Notes: generated by a model from the letters alone, not told the origin. 64,000 bases of DNA from Salinibaculum sp. SYNS191 (GCF_037338445.1 NZ_CP147838.1:2418001-2482000), one strand, 5' to 3'; positions 42,325 through 51,067 are shown, counted from the first letter of the stretch. Translations and numbers: made by a program.

Positions 42325-43230
42325 ATGGAACTCCGCTCGCACGACGTGCCGGCCGACGACGGCCTGACGCTGAACTGCTGGGAACGCTCGCCCGCCGACG
42401 CCGACGAAGCGGTGCTGTTCGTCCACGGCGTCGTCACCAACGCCCGGGCGCTGTTCGTCACGCCCGTCGAGGGCGACACCTCCTACTCCTGGCTGCACGC
42501 CGCCTCGGACCTGGGCCGGGCCGCCTTCGCGATGGACCAGCGCGGCTACGGCGACAGCGACGTGCCGGCGGTGATGGACGAACCGCCGGAGGGACGGGAC
42601 CCGCCGACGCGCGCCGACCAGGCCGCGGACGACATCGCCGCGGTGGTCGACTGGATTCGCGAGGACTACGACACGGTCCACCTGGTCGGCGTCTCCTGGG
42701 GGTCGCACACGACGGGGCGCTACCTCGAACGCGACGACCCGCCGGTCGCGTCGCTGGTCCACTGCGCACCCGTCTACGAGCCGGCCTACGACTTCGAGAC
42801 CGGGCTGGATGCGCTCTCCATCCCGGACGCCGACCGCGCCTGGTTCGAGCAGGACCGCGAGACGGTCCGGGCGCGCTCGGACCACGACCCGGAAGTCTTC
42901 GACGCCATCTGGCGCGCGCAGGTCGAGTCCAACCAGGGCGTCGACGACGACACCTACGTCGCGCAGGCCGGCGGCATCGCCGACTGGAGAGAGTCGGTAC
43001 GGGGCGACCCGGTCTGGGACCCCGCGAACATCGACGTGCCGACGATGGTCTTCTACGGCACCGACGACACTCTCGCGGATCGCCAGGGGTCGCTGGCCTG
43101 TTTCGACCGGCTACCGGTCGACAAGGCCGAGTACGTCGAGATGGCCGGCGTCGACCACTACATGATGCACGGGGAGCGACGGCAGGAGGTGTTCCGGCTG
43201 GTCAGTGACTTCCAGGACCGGGTGGCGTGA
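42325..43230 (+). CDS. Alpha/beta hydrolase
   Basis: A 301-residue hydrolase. The nucleophile elbow is VGVSWGSHT (GxSxG), the oxyanion region VLFVHGVVTNARALF, and the later acid and histidine are in MVFYGTDDTLADRQG and VDHYMMHGE. The Gly-Asp-Ser-Asp of MDQRGYGDSDVP is typical of the family. No signal peptide is present, so it is cytosolic. Substrate cannot be predicted. It converges on the PQQ-repeat gene with a 12-nt gap. Confidence 0.87.
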   Translation: MELRSHDVPADDGLTLNCWERSPADADEAVLFVHGVVTNARALFVTPVEGDTSYSWLHAASDLGRAAFAMDQRGYGDSDVPAVMDEPPEGRDPPTRADQAADDIAAVVDWIREDYDTVHLVGVSWGSHTTGRYLERDDPPVASLVHCAPVYEPAYDFETGLDALSIPDADRAWFEQDRETVRARSDHDPEVFDAIWRAQVESNQGVDDDTYVAQAGGIADWRESVRGDPVWDPANIDVPTMVFYGTDDTLADRQGSLACFDRLPVDKAEYVEMAGVDHYMMHGERRQEVFRLVSDFQDRVA

Positions 43231-43242
43231 CGCCGCGTTCGG

Positions 43243-44427
43243 TCACGGTCTGAGTGCCGTGACCGACCCCGCAGCACCGACGTACACAGTGTCCTCGACT
43301 GCCACGAGTTCCGCGCTCCCGGGGACCGTCCGCTCCCACAGGGTCCGCCCCGAGTCGGCGTTGAGGGCCGTCACCGGCGTCGTGCTCTTGGCGTAGGGGC
43401 CGGCGACGACGACGTCACCGCCGACCGCCGGCGGTGCGATACCGCCGCCGACCCGGTACTCCCAGCGGCGGCTCCCGTTCCGGTCCAGCGCCACGAACCG
43501 CCCCGCGACGCCGAGGTCGCCCGCCGTAATCGTCGCCGTCCCGACGAACACCCGGTTCTCGCCGACAGCGACGCCGAACGGGACGTGGTCGAACGGCTGT
43601 CCACCCTGTCTGGCCCCGTCATCGACGCCGTACATCGAGAGGCGTCCCCCGGGCGCGTCACTGCCGGAGAGGGCCCGTTCCGACTGGTAGAGCACGTCGC
43701 CGACGACGACCGGCGGCGCGTACGCCTGGTACGGTCCCGGAATGTCGCTCGTCCACCGGTTCGCCAGCCCCCGGTTGCGCAGCCTGTATCTGCCGACCGT
43801 TCCGTAGTCGGCCCCGTAGAGCCCGTCGGGTCGGACCGCTATTCGCCCCATCTCGCCGTCTCTGTCGCGGACGACTTCGCCCGTGTCGGCGTGGAGTGTC
43901 AGGGACCCGCCCCCCGTCGGGAGGAGGACGTACCCGTCCTGTTCGTGGACGTCGAGTGGCAGTTCGGGGACCGACGTCTCCCACTGTTTTTCGCCGTCGG
44001 CCGACCGGGCCCGGACCCGCTCGGTGTCGCGTTCGTACAGCCGACCGTCGGTGTAGGCGAGTTCGCTCGTCCCGTCGGCCTCCCGCGTCCACATTCGGGT
44101 TCCGTCGGCGGGGTCCAGCGCGACGACCTCCTCGTCGGTCCCGGCGTACACCCGCCGGTCGCCGACGACCAGCGAGGTGACGTTACCGCGCGTGAACTCG
44201 GTCCAGGCCGCCGTCGGCGGCTCTCGCGGCGGCGTCGCGTGCGGGTTGTACCGCGTGTTCGCCGGTCCGTAGCCGCTCTCGGGCCACGTTCCGGGGGCGG
44301 GGCTCCAGTCCGGCGTCACACGCCGGTCGGGCGGGTCGCGGAGCAGGTCTTCGAGTGTCGTGCAGCCGGCGAGCGCGGCCGTCGCAGCGCCGAGGCTCGC
44401 CAGCGTCGCGCGGCGGGTGGAGGGCAT
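43243..44427 (-). CDS. PQQ-repeat beta-propeller Tat-lipoprotein
   Basis: A 394-residue exported protein. The leader TRRATLASLGAATAALAGC has twin arginines and a lipobox. Blades carry the PQQ-like pattern: DRRVYAGTDEEVVALDPADG, RLYERDTERVRARSADGEKQ, DVVVAGPYAKSTTPVTALNA and DTVYVGAAGSVTALRP. No quinoprotein dehydrogenase residues are obvious, so it is more likely a surface scaffold or sensor than an enzyme. Confidence 0.82.
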   Translation of the reverse strand: MPSTRRATLASLGAATAALAGCTTLEDLLRDPPDRRVTPDWSPAPGTWPESGYGPANTRYNPHATPPREPPTAAWTEFTRGNVTSLVVGDRRVYAGTDEEVVALDPADGTRMWTREADGTSELAYTDGRLYERDTERVRARSADGEKQWETSVPELPLDVHEQDGYVLLPTGGGSLTLHADTGEVVRDRDGEMGRIAVRPDGLYGADYGTVGRYRLRNRGLANRWTSDIPGPYQAYAPPVVVGDVLYQSERALSGSDAPGGRLSMYGVDDGARQGGQPFDHVPFGVAVGENRVFVGTATITAGDLGVAGRFVALDRNGSRRWEYRVGGGIAPPAVGGDVVVAGPYAKSTTPVTALNADSGRTLWERTVPGSAELVAVEDTVYVGAAGSVTALRP

Positions 44428-44493
44428 ACGGGGCCGCCTTTCGGCTGTGGCCGCAAAATACTTTTTCGCTGTCGTGTTCGCCCCACTCTCGGC

Positions 44494-45162
44494 TCACTGC
44501 ACCACCGCAGTCCGGCAGATGCCCTGGAGGTCCGCGAGTGAGTCTATCTCGTAGGTCGGTTCCGGCGTGGGCTCGTACCCGGTCCTGTGAGGACGGCGGA
44601 CGAAGGCCGAGTCGATGCCGAGGTCCGCCGCGGCAGCGACGTCGACGCTGCTGTCGCCGACGTAGAGGGGAGTGGCTGCGCCGAGGTCCTCGACGGCCTG
44701 CCGGAGGTAGTGCGAACTGGGTTTCATCCGCACGAGACCGTCGAGGGTCGGTTCCCGGCCGTAGTGGGTCTCGACGCTGCGGTCCAGCCCGTAGTACTCG
44801 ACGAGGAAGTCGATGGTCGCCTGCTGGTTGTTGCTCACGATGCCGACCGGCGGGGCGAGCGAGTGGAGGACGTCGACGTCGTCGTAGGTGGTCTTCCCGC
44901 CGCGGCGGAACTCGTGGCGCTGTGCGCGGGCGGCGTACGCCTCGCGGCGGCGCCAGAACTCGTCGGTCGCGACGCCGTAGTGTGCACAGCGGCGGACGAG
45001 CACCGAGAGGCTGTACCCGCCCATCCGCTCGATGTCGTCGGGGAGGGCGTCTAACACGCCGAGGTCCTGGAAGGCGAGTCGGCTGGCGGTCCGCCAGAGT
45101 TCGCGGGCGGTCGGCGTCACCAGCACGCCGTCGTTGTCGAAGATGATGGCGTCGTAGTCCAT
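44494..45162 (-). CDS. HAD-superfamily phosphatase
   Basis: A 222-residue haloacid-dehalogenase-like hydrolase. Motif I is IIFDNDGVLV with the nucleophile and general acid Asp; motif II is GIVSNN; motif III/IV covers LVRMKPSSHYL and LYVGDSSVDVAAAADLG. The cap domain (about 20-95) is helical, subtype C1, as in phosphoglycolate phosphatase and related small-molecule phosphatases. Substrate unknown. Confidence 0.87.
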   Translation of the reverse strand: MDYDAIIFDNDGVLVTPTARELWRTASRLAFQDLGVLDALPDDIERMGGYSLSVLVRRCAHYGVATDEFWRRREAYAARAQRHEFRRGGKTTYDDVDVLHSLAPPVGIVSNNQQATIDFLVEYYGLDRSVETHYGREPTLDGLVRMKPSSHYLRQAVEDLGAATPLYVGDSSVDVAAAADLGIDSAFVRRPHRTGYEPTPEPTYEIDSLADLQGICRTAVVQ

Positions 45163-45272
45163 GGGTTCCCCACCGGCGGTCGGCGGTCACCCCTGGATTC
45201 CACCGACGAGGGAAAAAGCGTCGCTATGAGCCCTCTGCCGCGCTCAATAGCCGGCCGTAGCCGACCCCATCG

Positions 45273-45485
45273 CTACCCCTCCCCGCCGAGCCACGCCATC
45301 TCCGCGCGGAGTTCGTCCTCCGTCAGGTCGTAGAAGTCGGCAGCGTCGGCAAAGGTAAACGCCTCGGGGTCCCGCCCGAAGCGCAGCGCCGTCAGCCGGG
45401 CGTACTCGGCCTCCGTGATGGTGCCGGCGTCGAGTTTCGCCTGGAGTCGCCGTTCCTCACTCGCGCCGTCGGCCCTCTCGGTCAT
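45273..45485 (-). CDS. Small acidic helical protein coupled to aminopeptidase
   Basis: A 70-residue protein, helical throughout (SEERRLQAKLDAGTITEAEYA, LRFGRDPEAFTFADAADFYD, LTEDELRAEMAWLGGEG). Its ATG overlaps the aminopeptidase stop by 4 nt (45482-45485), so the two are translated together. The DAGTITEAEYARL segment resembles a short SHOCT-type oligomerisation motif. No function known. Confidence 0.68.
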   Translation of the reverse strand: MTERADGASEERRLQAKLDAGTITEAEYARLTALRFGRDPEAFTFADAADFYDLTEDELRAEMAWLGGEG

Positions 45486-46588
45486 CCCTCGAAGCCGTCC
45501 TCCCACCGGAAGACGCCGTCGCGCTGAATCACCTCGCCGTCGACTTCCAGTGTCGTCCCCTCCTCGCGCATATCGGTGATGAGGTCGACGTGGACGGCGC
45601 TGTCGTTGCTGGACTCGCCCTCGGGCAGGCAGGCGTCGTAGGCCCGGCCGAGCGCGAGGTGGACGGTGCCGGCCATCTTCTCGTCGAACAGTATCTGGTC
45701 GGTCGGCCGCGTGATGCCGCGGTTCATCCCGACGCCGAGTTCGCCCAGTTGCTTCGCGCCGCCGTCGGTCTCCAGCACGGACTCGATGACCTCGCCGCCC
45801 GCGTCGGCCTCCCAGTCCACCACGACGCCGTCCTTGAACACGAGGCGGACGCCCTCCACGCGCTTGCCGCGGATGGTCATCGGCACGTCGAAGACCACCT
45901 GCCCGGCGGTGTCGTAGGGTGCGGTGAACACCTCGCCGCTGGGGAGGTTGTGCGAATCGTCGGCGACGCTGGCCGTCGAGTTGACCGCGGTGCGGCCGTC
46001 GACGAACAGTGTGAGGTCCGTCGCGTCGCCGTCCTTGCGGATGCGAACCTCGCTGCCGTCGTCCAGAATTTCCTTCAATTGCGCCATCTCGGCGGCCAGA
46101 CTCTCCCAGTCCCGCAGGACGGCGTCGTAGACGAACTCGCGGTAGGCCGCGAAGCTCATCCCGGCCTGCTGTGCGAGCGCACGGGTCGGGTGGACCGTCG
46201 ACACCCAGTCGGTGTCGAGGCGGGCCTCCCGGATGTCCTGGCGGGCCGTCGCGTACGCCCGCTGGGTGTCGTCGGGGACGTCGGCAGCGGCGGCCGTGTT
46301 GCGCGTCCCGCCCAGCGCGAGGACGCTGTCGGCGCGCTCGTACATCGCCAGTTCGTACGCGGGGTCGGCGTCGAAGTCGCCGTCGTGGGCGGACAGGTAC
46401 GCGCTGGTCAGTTCGTCGCTGTCGTAGCACGCGAGCAGGTTCGCCCCCCGCTCACCCAGTTTCTCGGCGACGGCGACGCCCAGGTCGTGGGCCCCCTCGC
46501 CGACGCGGACGACGACGTCGTCGCCGGCCTCGATGCGTGCGCTCCAGTCCACCAGCGTCTCGGCGTGGTCGCGGACGCGCTGGTCCAT
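45482..46588 (-). CDS. M29-family aminopeptidase
   Basis: A 368-residue metallo-aminopeptidase of the thermophilic M29 type. Recognised from VVRVGEGAHDLGVAVAEKLG, the mid-region GEVFTAPYDTAGQVVFDVPM and, for metal and catalysis, QLGELGVGMNRGITRPTDQI, EKMAGTVHLALGRAYD and SAVHVDLITDM. It releases N-terminal residues from peptides in the cytosol. ATG at 46588 (MDQRVRDHAETLVDWS) is preferred to 46612, which adds an Arg-rich extension. Confidence 0.88.
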   Translation of the reverse strand: MDQRVRDHAETLVDWSARIEAGDDVVVRVGEGAHDLGVAVAEKLGERGANLLACYDSDELTSAYLSAHDGDFDADPAYELAMYERADSVLALGGTRNTAAAADVPDDTQRAYATARQDIREARLDTDWVSTVHPTRALAQQAGMSFAAYREFVYDAVLRDWESLAAEMAQLKEILDDGSEVRIRKDGDATDLTLFVDGRTAVNSTASVADDSHNLPSGEVFTAPYDTAGQVVFDVPMTIRGKRVEGVRLVFKDGVVVDWEADAGGEVIESVLETDGGAKQLGELGVGMNRGITRPTDQILFDEKMAGTVHLALGRAYDACLPEGESSNDSAVHVDLITDMREEGTTLEVDGEVIQRDGVFRWEDGFEG

Positions 46589-46682
46589 ATCTGACGGTCG
46601 GCGCGCCCGCATAAAGGCGCTCCGTCGGACCCACGCTTATCTCCCGTCGTGCAGTACTCTGTACTGTCTATGTGGGGTCGGG

Positions 46683-47696
46683 ATGGCGGGGGTGCGTTCG
46701 GTGCCCGTCGTTGACGCCGCGACGCTCCTCCAGCTCGTCGTGGGCGCGCTCGCGCTGGTCGGCCTGGTCCGCGGAGCCGGCCTGGCCGTCGAGAAACTGC
46801 TCGCGCTGGCCCGTCACTTCGGCCTCTCGGAGGTCCTGGTCGGCGTCTTCGTCCTCTCCTTCGGCACGAGCCTGCCGGAAATCGGGACCCACGTCATCGC
46901 CTCTCTCGGCATCCTCAGTGGGACGCTCGACTACGCCGTCGCCTCCGGGACCGTCATCGGTGCCAACATGGGCTCCTCGACCGCCCAGCAGTTCCTGCTT
47001 TTCGGGGTCTTTCTCGTCGGCTTCGGCGACTGCACCCTCTCCTGGGGGTTCGTCCGGGCGAGCTACCTCCCGATGCTCGGCGCCTTCGCGCTCCTGCTGG
47101 GGGTCGCCGTCGACGGCACCATCTCCCACCTCGACGGCCTCGTCCTGCTCGCCTCCTTCATCGTCTACGCACACTTCAGTTTCACCCGGACCGCCCGCGT
47201 GCCGCGACTCCCGGAGGAACCGGTCGAGAGCCGCCACGTCCGCCGGGACGCCCTCGTCGCGGTGGCAGCGCTCGGCGTCGTCCTGGCGAGTGCCTTCGTC
47301 GTGCTCTCGGTCGTGGAGACGGTCGTCGACCGACTGCGCCTCAGCGGGTCGATGCTGGCCGTCGTCACCATCGGCATCGCGTCGGCGCTCCCGGAGTTCT
47401 CGACGGTGCTGGAGTCGATTCGCCGTCGGACGCCGCTGCTCGCGCTGGGGACGCTCCTCGGGACCAACGTCGTCAATTCGCTGGTCGGCATCGGCCTCGG
47501 CGGCGCGCTGTCGACGTACGCCGTCCCGCCGTCGGTCGTCCTCTGGGACCTGCCGTTCAAACTCCTCGTCGGAGCCGGCGTCCTCGGCTACGTCTGGTTC
47601 CGCCGGGACGGGTCCTTCACCCGGCACGACGGGCTCTCGCTCGTCCTGGTGTACCTCGTCTACGTCGCCGGCCGCCTCGTCCTGTTTCCCGGGTAG
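46683..47696 (+). CDS. Sodium/calcium exchanger family protein
   Basis: A 337-residue membrane protein with about ten helices and the two inverted alpha repeats of the Ca2+/cation antiporter family: FVLSFGTSLPEIGTHVIAS with GTVIGANMGSSTAQQF, and TIGIASALPEFSTVLES with LGTLLGTNVVNSLVGIG. The acidic residues in SLPE and ALPE are those expected to coordinate the ion. It likely exports Ca2+ in exchange for Na+. A short loop (PRLPEEPVESRHVRRD) divides the halves. Confidence 0.88.
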   Translation: MAGVRSVPVVDAATLLQLVVGALALVGLVRGAGLAVEKLLALARHFGLSEVLVGVFVLSFGTSLPEIGTHVIASLGILSGTLDYAVASGTVIGANMGSSTAQQFLLFGVFLVGFGDCTLSWGFVRASYLPMLGAFALLLGVAVDGTISHLDGLVLLASFIVYAHFSFTRTARVPRLPEEPVESRHVRRDALVAVAALGVVLASAFVVLSVVETVVDRLRLSGSMLAVVTIGIASALPEFSTVLESIRRRTPLLALGTLLGTNVVNSLVGIGLGGALSTYAVPPSVVLWDLPFKLLVGAGVLGYVWFRRDGSFTRHDGLSLVLVYLVYVAGRLVLFPG

Positions 47697-47729
47697 CGAC
47701 GGTGTCGTCCGTCACGGACTCCAGACGCC

Positions 47730-48320
47730 TCACTCCCCGTCGGCCAGCAACGAGTCGACGTAGGCCGACCAGCCCCGCTGCAGGTCCTCGCCCACGTCCA
47801 TCTCCAGTGCGACGTGAAAGCCGGTCGAGCCGTCGGCGGCCGCCAGCAGGAAGGCGGCGGTGGCGCGGGGGTCGACGTCGCGGAAGACGCCGCGTTCGAC
47901 GCCGTCGCGGACGATACCGGTCAGCGCGTCGAGCGTCGCGGACTCCAGCGCCAGCAGCGGGTCCCGAAGCGTCTCGTTGTACGGCGCGTGCGAGAGCAGT
48001 TCCATGATGGCGACGTGGACCCCGGCCTCCGCGTCGCCGGGCGAGAGAAAGAGGTGTTCACACGCCGCACGGAGCTGTCGTTCGGGGTCGCCCTCGCCGA
48101 TGGCCGCCAGGTCCTCGCCCAGCTGGCCCGCGGTGTGTTCGAGGAAGGCGGCAATCATCTCGTCTTTCGTGTCGAAGTAGTAGTACAGGCCGGCCTCGCT
48201 CTTGTCGTACTCCGCGGCGATCTTCGCCGTCGTCAGCCGCTCGTAGCCGTGCTCGGCGAGGGCCCGCCGGACTGCGAGCGCGATTTCGGCCTTCGTCTCG
48301 GGGGCGATGCCGTCGCTCAT
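47730..48320 (-). CDS. TetR/AcrR-family repressor
   Basis: A 196-residue regulator. The N-terminal helix-turn-helix is RLTTAKIAAEYDKSEAGLYY followed by YFDTKDEM; the C-terminal ligand domain is helical (EMIAAFLEHTAGQLGEDL, LRAACEHLFLSPGDAEAGVH). A degenerate palindrome (48327-48342) lies a few bases before its start codon and a perfect version (49252-49271) controls the region between its sister genes and blh, so it likely regulates itself and both. It is probably released by a hydrophobic ligand. Confidence 0.9.
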   Translation of the reverse strand: MSDGIAPETKAEIALAVRRALAEHGYERLTTAKIAAEYDKSEAGLYYYFDTKDEMIAAFLEHTAGQLGEDLAAIGEGDPERQLRAACEHLFLSPGDAEAGVHVAIMELLSHAPYNETLRDPLLALESATLDALTGIVRDGVERGVFRDVDPRATAAFLLAAADGSTGFHVALEMDVGEDLQRGWSAYVDSLLADGE

Positions 48321-48326
48321 ACGTCC

Positions 48327-48342
48327 GAGTGAGTGCTCGCTC
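48327..48342. promoter_or_regulatory. Degenerate TetR operator at the repressor's own start
   Basis: GAGTGAGTGCTCGCTC matches the half-sites of the perfect palindrome at 49252-49271 (GAGTAAGTACTTACTC) at 12 of 16 positions. It lies 7-22 nt before the TetR ATG, over the expected transcription start, fitting negative autoregulation. Confidence 0.55.
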
Positions 48343-48357
48343 GCTTCAGCCTTGCGC

Positions 48358-48909
48358 TCACGGTTCCACCGGAGCCGGGTCCTCGGTTCCGTCGAGGCGC
48401 CCGGCCGCCGACTCGCGCTGTCCGGTCGCGGACACCAGGTCGCTGCCCGCCGCCGCGCCCAGCCCGCGCGGCGGTGTGTGGTTGTAGACCGTCTCGTACT
48501 CGTCGGCACCGACGCGATAGGTCTCGTGCCAGATGCCGACAGCGCCGTCCTCGGCGTCGGCGTTGTAGTCCGCCCAGGCGTCGAGGTGCAGGTGGTCGCT
48601 GTCGCGGGCGTACGCTCGCAGCGATTCGAAGGAGTCCCAGTACTGGACGAACCCGACCGTTCGCAGCGGCGAGACGAACGTCCAGCTTCCGAGCAGCCCC
48701 GAGCCGGGGTCCCGGCGGAGTTCCCGGACCATCCGGGGCGCCACCAGGAAGACCGGCAGCCAGCGGTGGACCTTCCAGAGGGCGTTGATTCGCATGCCGA
48801 CGACGAAGACGACCACGTCCGCGTCGCGCTCGGCGTGGACCCGGCCGGTCCGCTCGTCGGCCCCCAGCAGTCCGCGCAGTCGCTCCGCGAGGGTCCCGAG
48901 CAGCCTCAC
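48358..48909 (-). CDS. DUF4188-like monooxygenase-fold protein
   Basis: A 183-residue protein. ADVVVFVVGMRINALWKVHRW, PGSGLLGSWTFVSPLRTVGF and VQYWDSFESLRAYARDSDHL match DUF4188, a ferredoxin-like (dimeric alpha-beta barrel) family. DWADYN-type segments and IWHETYRVGADEYETVYNH follow. It starts at GTG 48909, overlapping the SHOCT gene stop in GTGA. It is probably a small oxygenase or heme-binding enzyme acting on a hydrophobic substrate; activity unproven. Lies between the SHOCT gene and tetR on one strand. Confidence 0.78.
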   Translation of the reverse strand: MRLLGTLAERLRGLLGADERTGRVHAERDADVVVFVVGMRINALWKVHRWLPVFLVAPRMVRELRRDPGSGLLGSWTFVSPLRTVGFVQYWDSFESLRAYARDSDHLHLDAWADYNADAEDGAVGIWHETYRVGADEYETVYNHTPPRGLGAAAGSDLVSATGQRESAAGRLDGTEDPAPVEP

Positions 48910-49220
48910 GCCGACCCCTCGCGCTGCATGGCCGTCTCGACGGCGCGCTCGAACTCCGCCTCGTCGATGTCGCCGTCGACGTAGCGTCGCTTCGCCTCGG
49001 CGAGTCGGTCCGGCTCTCCTCGCGCTCGGGATTCGCGGGGCTCTCGCCGTCGGCGCTTCGCGTAGCCGATAGCCAGAGGCAGCACGACACCGTAGCCCAG
49101 CGGCCAGACGACCCACGCCATCGGGACGTCCGCCGCGGTCACGACGAGTCCGACGGCCAGCACCACCATCGACACCAGCCCGGCGACGGCCGCTTCGTTT
49201 TGCTTCGGTTGGGTTCTCAT
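48906..49220 (-). CDS. SHOCT-domain membrane protein
   Basis: A 104-residue protein with two N-terminal helices (AAVAGLVSMVVLAVGLVVTA and MAWVVWPLGYGVVLPLAIGY), a basic linker, and a C-terminal SHOCT motif (RLAEAKRRYVDGDIDEAEFE). ATG at 49220 is preferred to 49247 because a minus-strand ATTTAT TATA box (about 49245-49250) lies 27-28 nt before it. It is the first gene of the SHOCT-DUF4188-tetR group and sits 32 nt from the palindromic operator. Confidence 0.8.
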   Translation of the reverse strand: MRTQPKQNEAAVAGLVSMVVLAVGLVVTAADVPMAWVVWPLGYGVVLPLAIGYAKRRRREPRESRARGEPDRLAEAKRRYVDGDIDEAEFERAVETAMQREGSA

Positions 49221-49251
49221 ACCCGGCTCTATACGCTCCACCGACATAAAT

Positions 49252-49271
49252 CTTGAGTAAGTACTTACTCA
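49252..49271. promoter_or_regulatory. Perfect 20-bp palindrome, probable TetR operator
   Basis: TTGAGTAAGT and ACTTACTCAA are exact reverse complements with no spacer. The site lies between the divergent SHOCT (49220) and blh (49342) genes, directly upstream of the SHOCT TATA box and about 70-90 nt before the blh start. A degenerate copy lies before tetR (48327-48342). This is the size and symmetry of TetR-family operators. Confidence 0.75.
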
Positions 49272-49290
49272 AAAGGTCACTTCGTCACTC

Positions 49291-49340
49291 CCCAAAATAT
49301 CCGGCATGACTTACTCGGCGGTCGTGTACGAAGGGGTCAA
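49291..49340 (+). promoter_or_regulatory. Promoter and ribosome-binding site of blh
   Basis: CAAAATATCC (49293-49302) is a TATA-like box predicting a transcription start near 49325. The leader then contains AAGGGG (49331-49336) five bases before the ATG at 49342. This supports that start over the in-frame ATG at 49306, which would lie upstream of the predicted transcript start. Confidence 0.5.
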
Positions 49341-49341
49341 T

Positions 49342-50409
49342 ATGGGCAGCAGCACACTGGCGGGTCACGGCGCGGAGGCACCGGTCCGACGGCAGTCGAG
49401 CAACCCCGCGCTGACGCTCTCCCGGGTCGCGCTCGCCGCCGTCGCAGTGTTCTTCCTCCTCCTCGGGGGGCTCGGCGTCCGCCTGTCGCTGTCCACCCAG
49501 GCGTGGATATACCTCTTCGGCATGGTGGCGCTGAACCTCCCCCACGGCGGCTACGAGCACTTCTCGAACCTCCGCCGGCGCGACCTGGACTTCCGCTGGC
49601 GGTACCTCGCGCTGTACGTCGGGATGGTCGCCGCGTTCGTCGGCCTCTTCTTCCTCGCCCCGGTCGCGGGGCTGGCGCTGGCTATCAGCGTCGCCGTCGC
49701 GAAGGGGGGCCTCGGCGGCGTCTCCGTCCTCGACGCGACGACCGGTACCGACCACCTCCGGACGCGCCCCCAGCGCCTGCTCGCGGCGGCCGTCCGCGGC
49801 GGCGCGGTCATGGCCGTCCCCATCTTCGCCTGGCCGGGCGTCTTCCAGACGTTCAGCCACTACATGGTCGGCATCTTCGAGGAGGGCGCGCTGATGGCCG
49901 TCGCCCCCTACTTCGACGTGACCCGGTGGCTCATCGGCGGCGCGTGGGCGCTGGCCGCCGTCGTCCACGTCGGCCTGGGCTACGTCCGCGGGGGCGGCCG
50001 GGGCTGGCTGTTCGACGCCGGCGAGACGGCGCTGCTCGGTGCGTACTTCTACCTCGTCCCCGTCGTCGTCGCCGTCGGGCTGTACTTCCCGCTGTGGTAC
50101 TCCACCCGGCAGGTCGGCCGGTCGATGGCTATCGACGCCGAGCGTGGCACCGGCGGCCCGGACCTGCTCGACTTCGACCGGCCCGAGCACGTCACGCTCG
50201 CCGCCGGCGGCCTCCTGCTCGCGGGGGCCATCCTGACCTTCCTCATCGCGGGCGTCCTCTTCCGTGTCGCACCGCATCCCCTCGGCGGCGCGCCGACGGT
50301 CATCGGCGCCGTCGCGTTCTGGAGCGTCTTCGTCAGCATCATCGCCCTCCCCCACGTCGTCGTCGGCTCGCTGTTCGACCGCGACCAGGGCATCTGGTTC
50401 GTGCCGTAA
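49342..50409 (+). CDS. blh: Brp/Blh-family beta-carotene 15,15'-dioxygenase
   Basis: A 355-residue integral membrane enzyme that splits beta-carotene into two molecules of retinal, the chromophore of rhodopsins. The iron-binding histidines expected in the family are visible in LNLPHGGYEHFSNL (H68 and H73), VFQTFSHYMVG (H173) and IIALPHVVVG (H338). About seven to eight hydrophobic helices are present. ATG at 49342 is chosen because it has an AAGGGG site; 49306 would place the start upstream of the TATA box product. It faces the TetR operon across a palindromic operator, so retinal or carotenoid may be the signal. Confidence 0.85.
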   Translation: MGSSTLAGHGAEAPVRRQSSNPALTLSRVALAAVAVFFLLLGGLGVRLSLSTQAWIYLFGMVALNLPHGGYEHFSNLRRRDLDFRWRYLALYVGMVAAFVGLFFLAPVAGLALAISVAVAKGGLGGVSVLDATTGTDHLRTRPQRLLAAAVRGGAVMAVPIFAWPGVFQTFSHYMVGIFEEGALMAVAPYFDVTRWLIGGAWALAAVVHVGLGYVRGGGRGWLFDAGETALLGAYFYLVPVVVAVGLYFPLWYSTRQVGRSMAIDAERGTGGPDLLDFDRPEHVTLAAGGLLLAGAILTFLIAGVLFRVAPHPLGGAPTVIGAVAFWSVFVSIIALPHVVVGSLFDRDQGIWFVP

Positions 50410-50505
50410 CTGCCGCCGCCGTCGCCCGACCGGCCGCCGCTCCCCGTGGCAGTCACTCACACGGCGAGGCGCGCCTTTTTGCTGCTAGTTGCCGTACTGA
50501 CACGT

Positions 50506-51012
50506 ATGCTCTCCACTGTGACCGCCCCGGTCCTCCAGTCAGTCAGGGTACCAACCACAGACGTCGACCTCGTGTTCGGGCTCGGCAGCGGCGCTGTCGG
50601 TGCGTTCGTCTCGACGCTGATTGTCGGGGCCATCCTGGTCGCGATTGCCCCCGACTACGTCGAGCGAATCATGGACGCGGTGCGCGAGGACCCGCTCACC
50701 TCCTTCCTCTACGGCCTCCTCGCGATAGTGCTGGTCGTCGTCCTCATCGTCGCGCTGGTCATCACCATCGTCGGTATCCTCCTCGTGCCCATCCTCGGCC
50801 TCGTCGTCGGCCTCGTCTGGGCCGTCGGAGCGGCCATCGCCTTCCTCGCCATCGCGGACCGCCTCGTCGACCACCGGGACGGCTGGTTCGTGCCGCTGCT
50901 CGTCGCCGCGGCAATCAACGGCGGGCTGACGCTGACCGGCATCGGTGGCCTCGTCTCTTTCGCCGTCGGCGCGGCCGGGTTCGGCGCGATTCTGTCCGAC
51001 CGCTTCGGGTGA
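50506..51012 (+). CDS. Polytopic membrane protein of unknown function
   Basis: A 168-residue hydrophobic protein. A helix at about residues 25-48 (SGAVGAFVSTLIVGAILVAI) is followed by DYVERIMDAVREDPLTSFLY, then a hairpin of long hydrophobic helices (LLAIVLVVVLIVALVITIVG, ILGLVVGLVWAVGAAIAFLA) and a C-terminal pair. It resembles the polytopic C-terminal part of archaeal bactofilin-like or transporter-associated proteins, but I cannot name a family. ATG at 50506 lies about 28 nt after a CTTTTTG box (50475-50481). Confidence 0.72.
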   Translation: MLSTVTAPVLQSVRVPTTDVDLVFGLGSGAVGAFVSTLIVGAILVAIAPDYVERIMDAVREDPLTSFLYGLLAIVLVVVLIVALVITIVGILLVPILGLVVGLVWAVGAAIAFLAIADRLVDHRDGWFVPLLVAAAINGGLTLTGIGGLVSFAVGAAGFGAILSDRFG

Positions 51013-51067
51013 GCGGGTCCAAAAGAAAGCGAGTGTTTGCGTCCACAGTAGTGAGCGACTGTGTTGT

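Noticed and set aside
49306..49341. Earlier blh start (ATG 49306)
   Set aside because: It would lie before the transcription start predicted from the TATA-like box, and the inner ATG has an AAGGGG ribosome-binding site.
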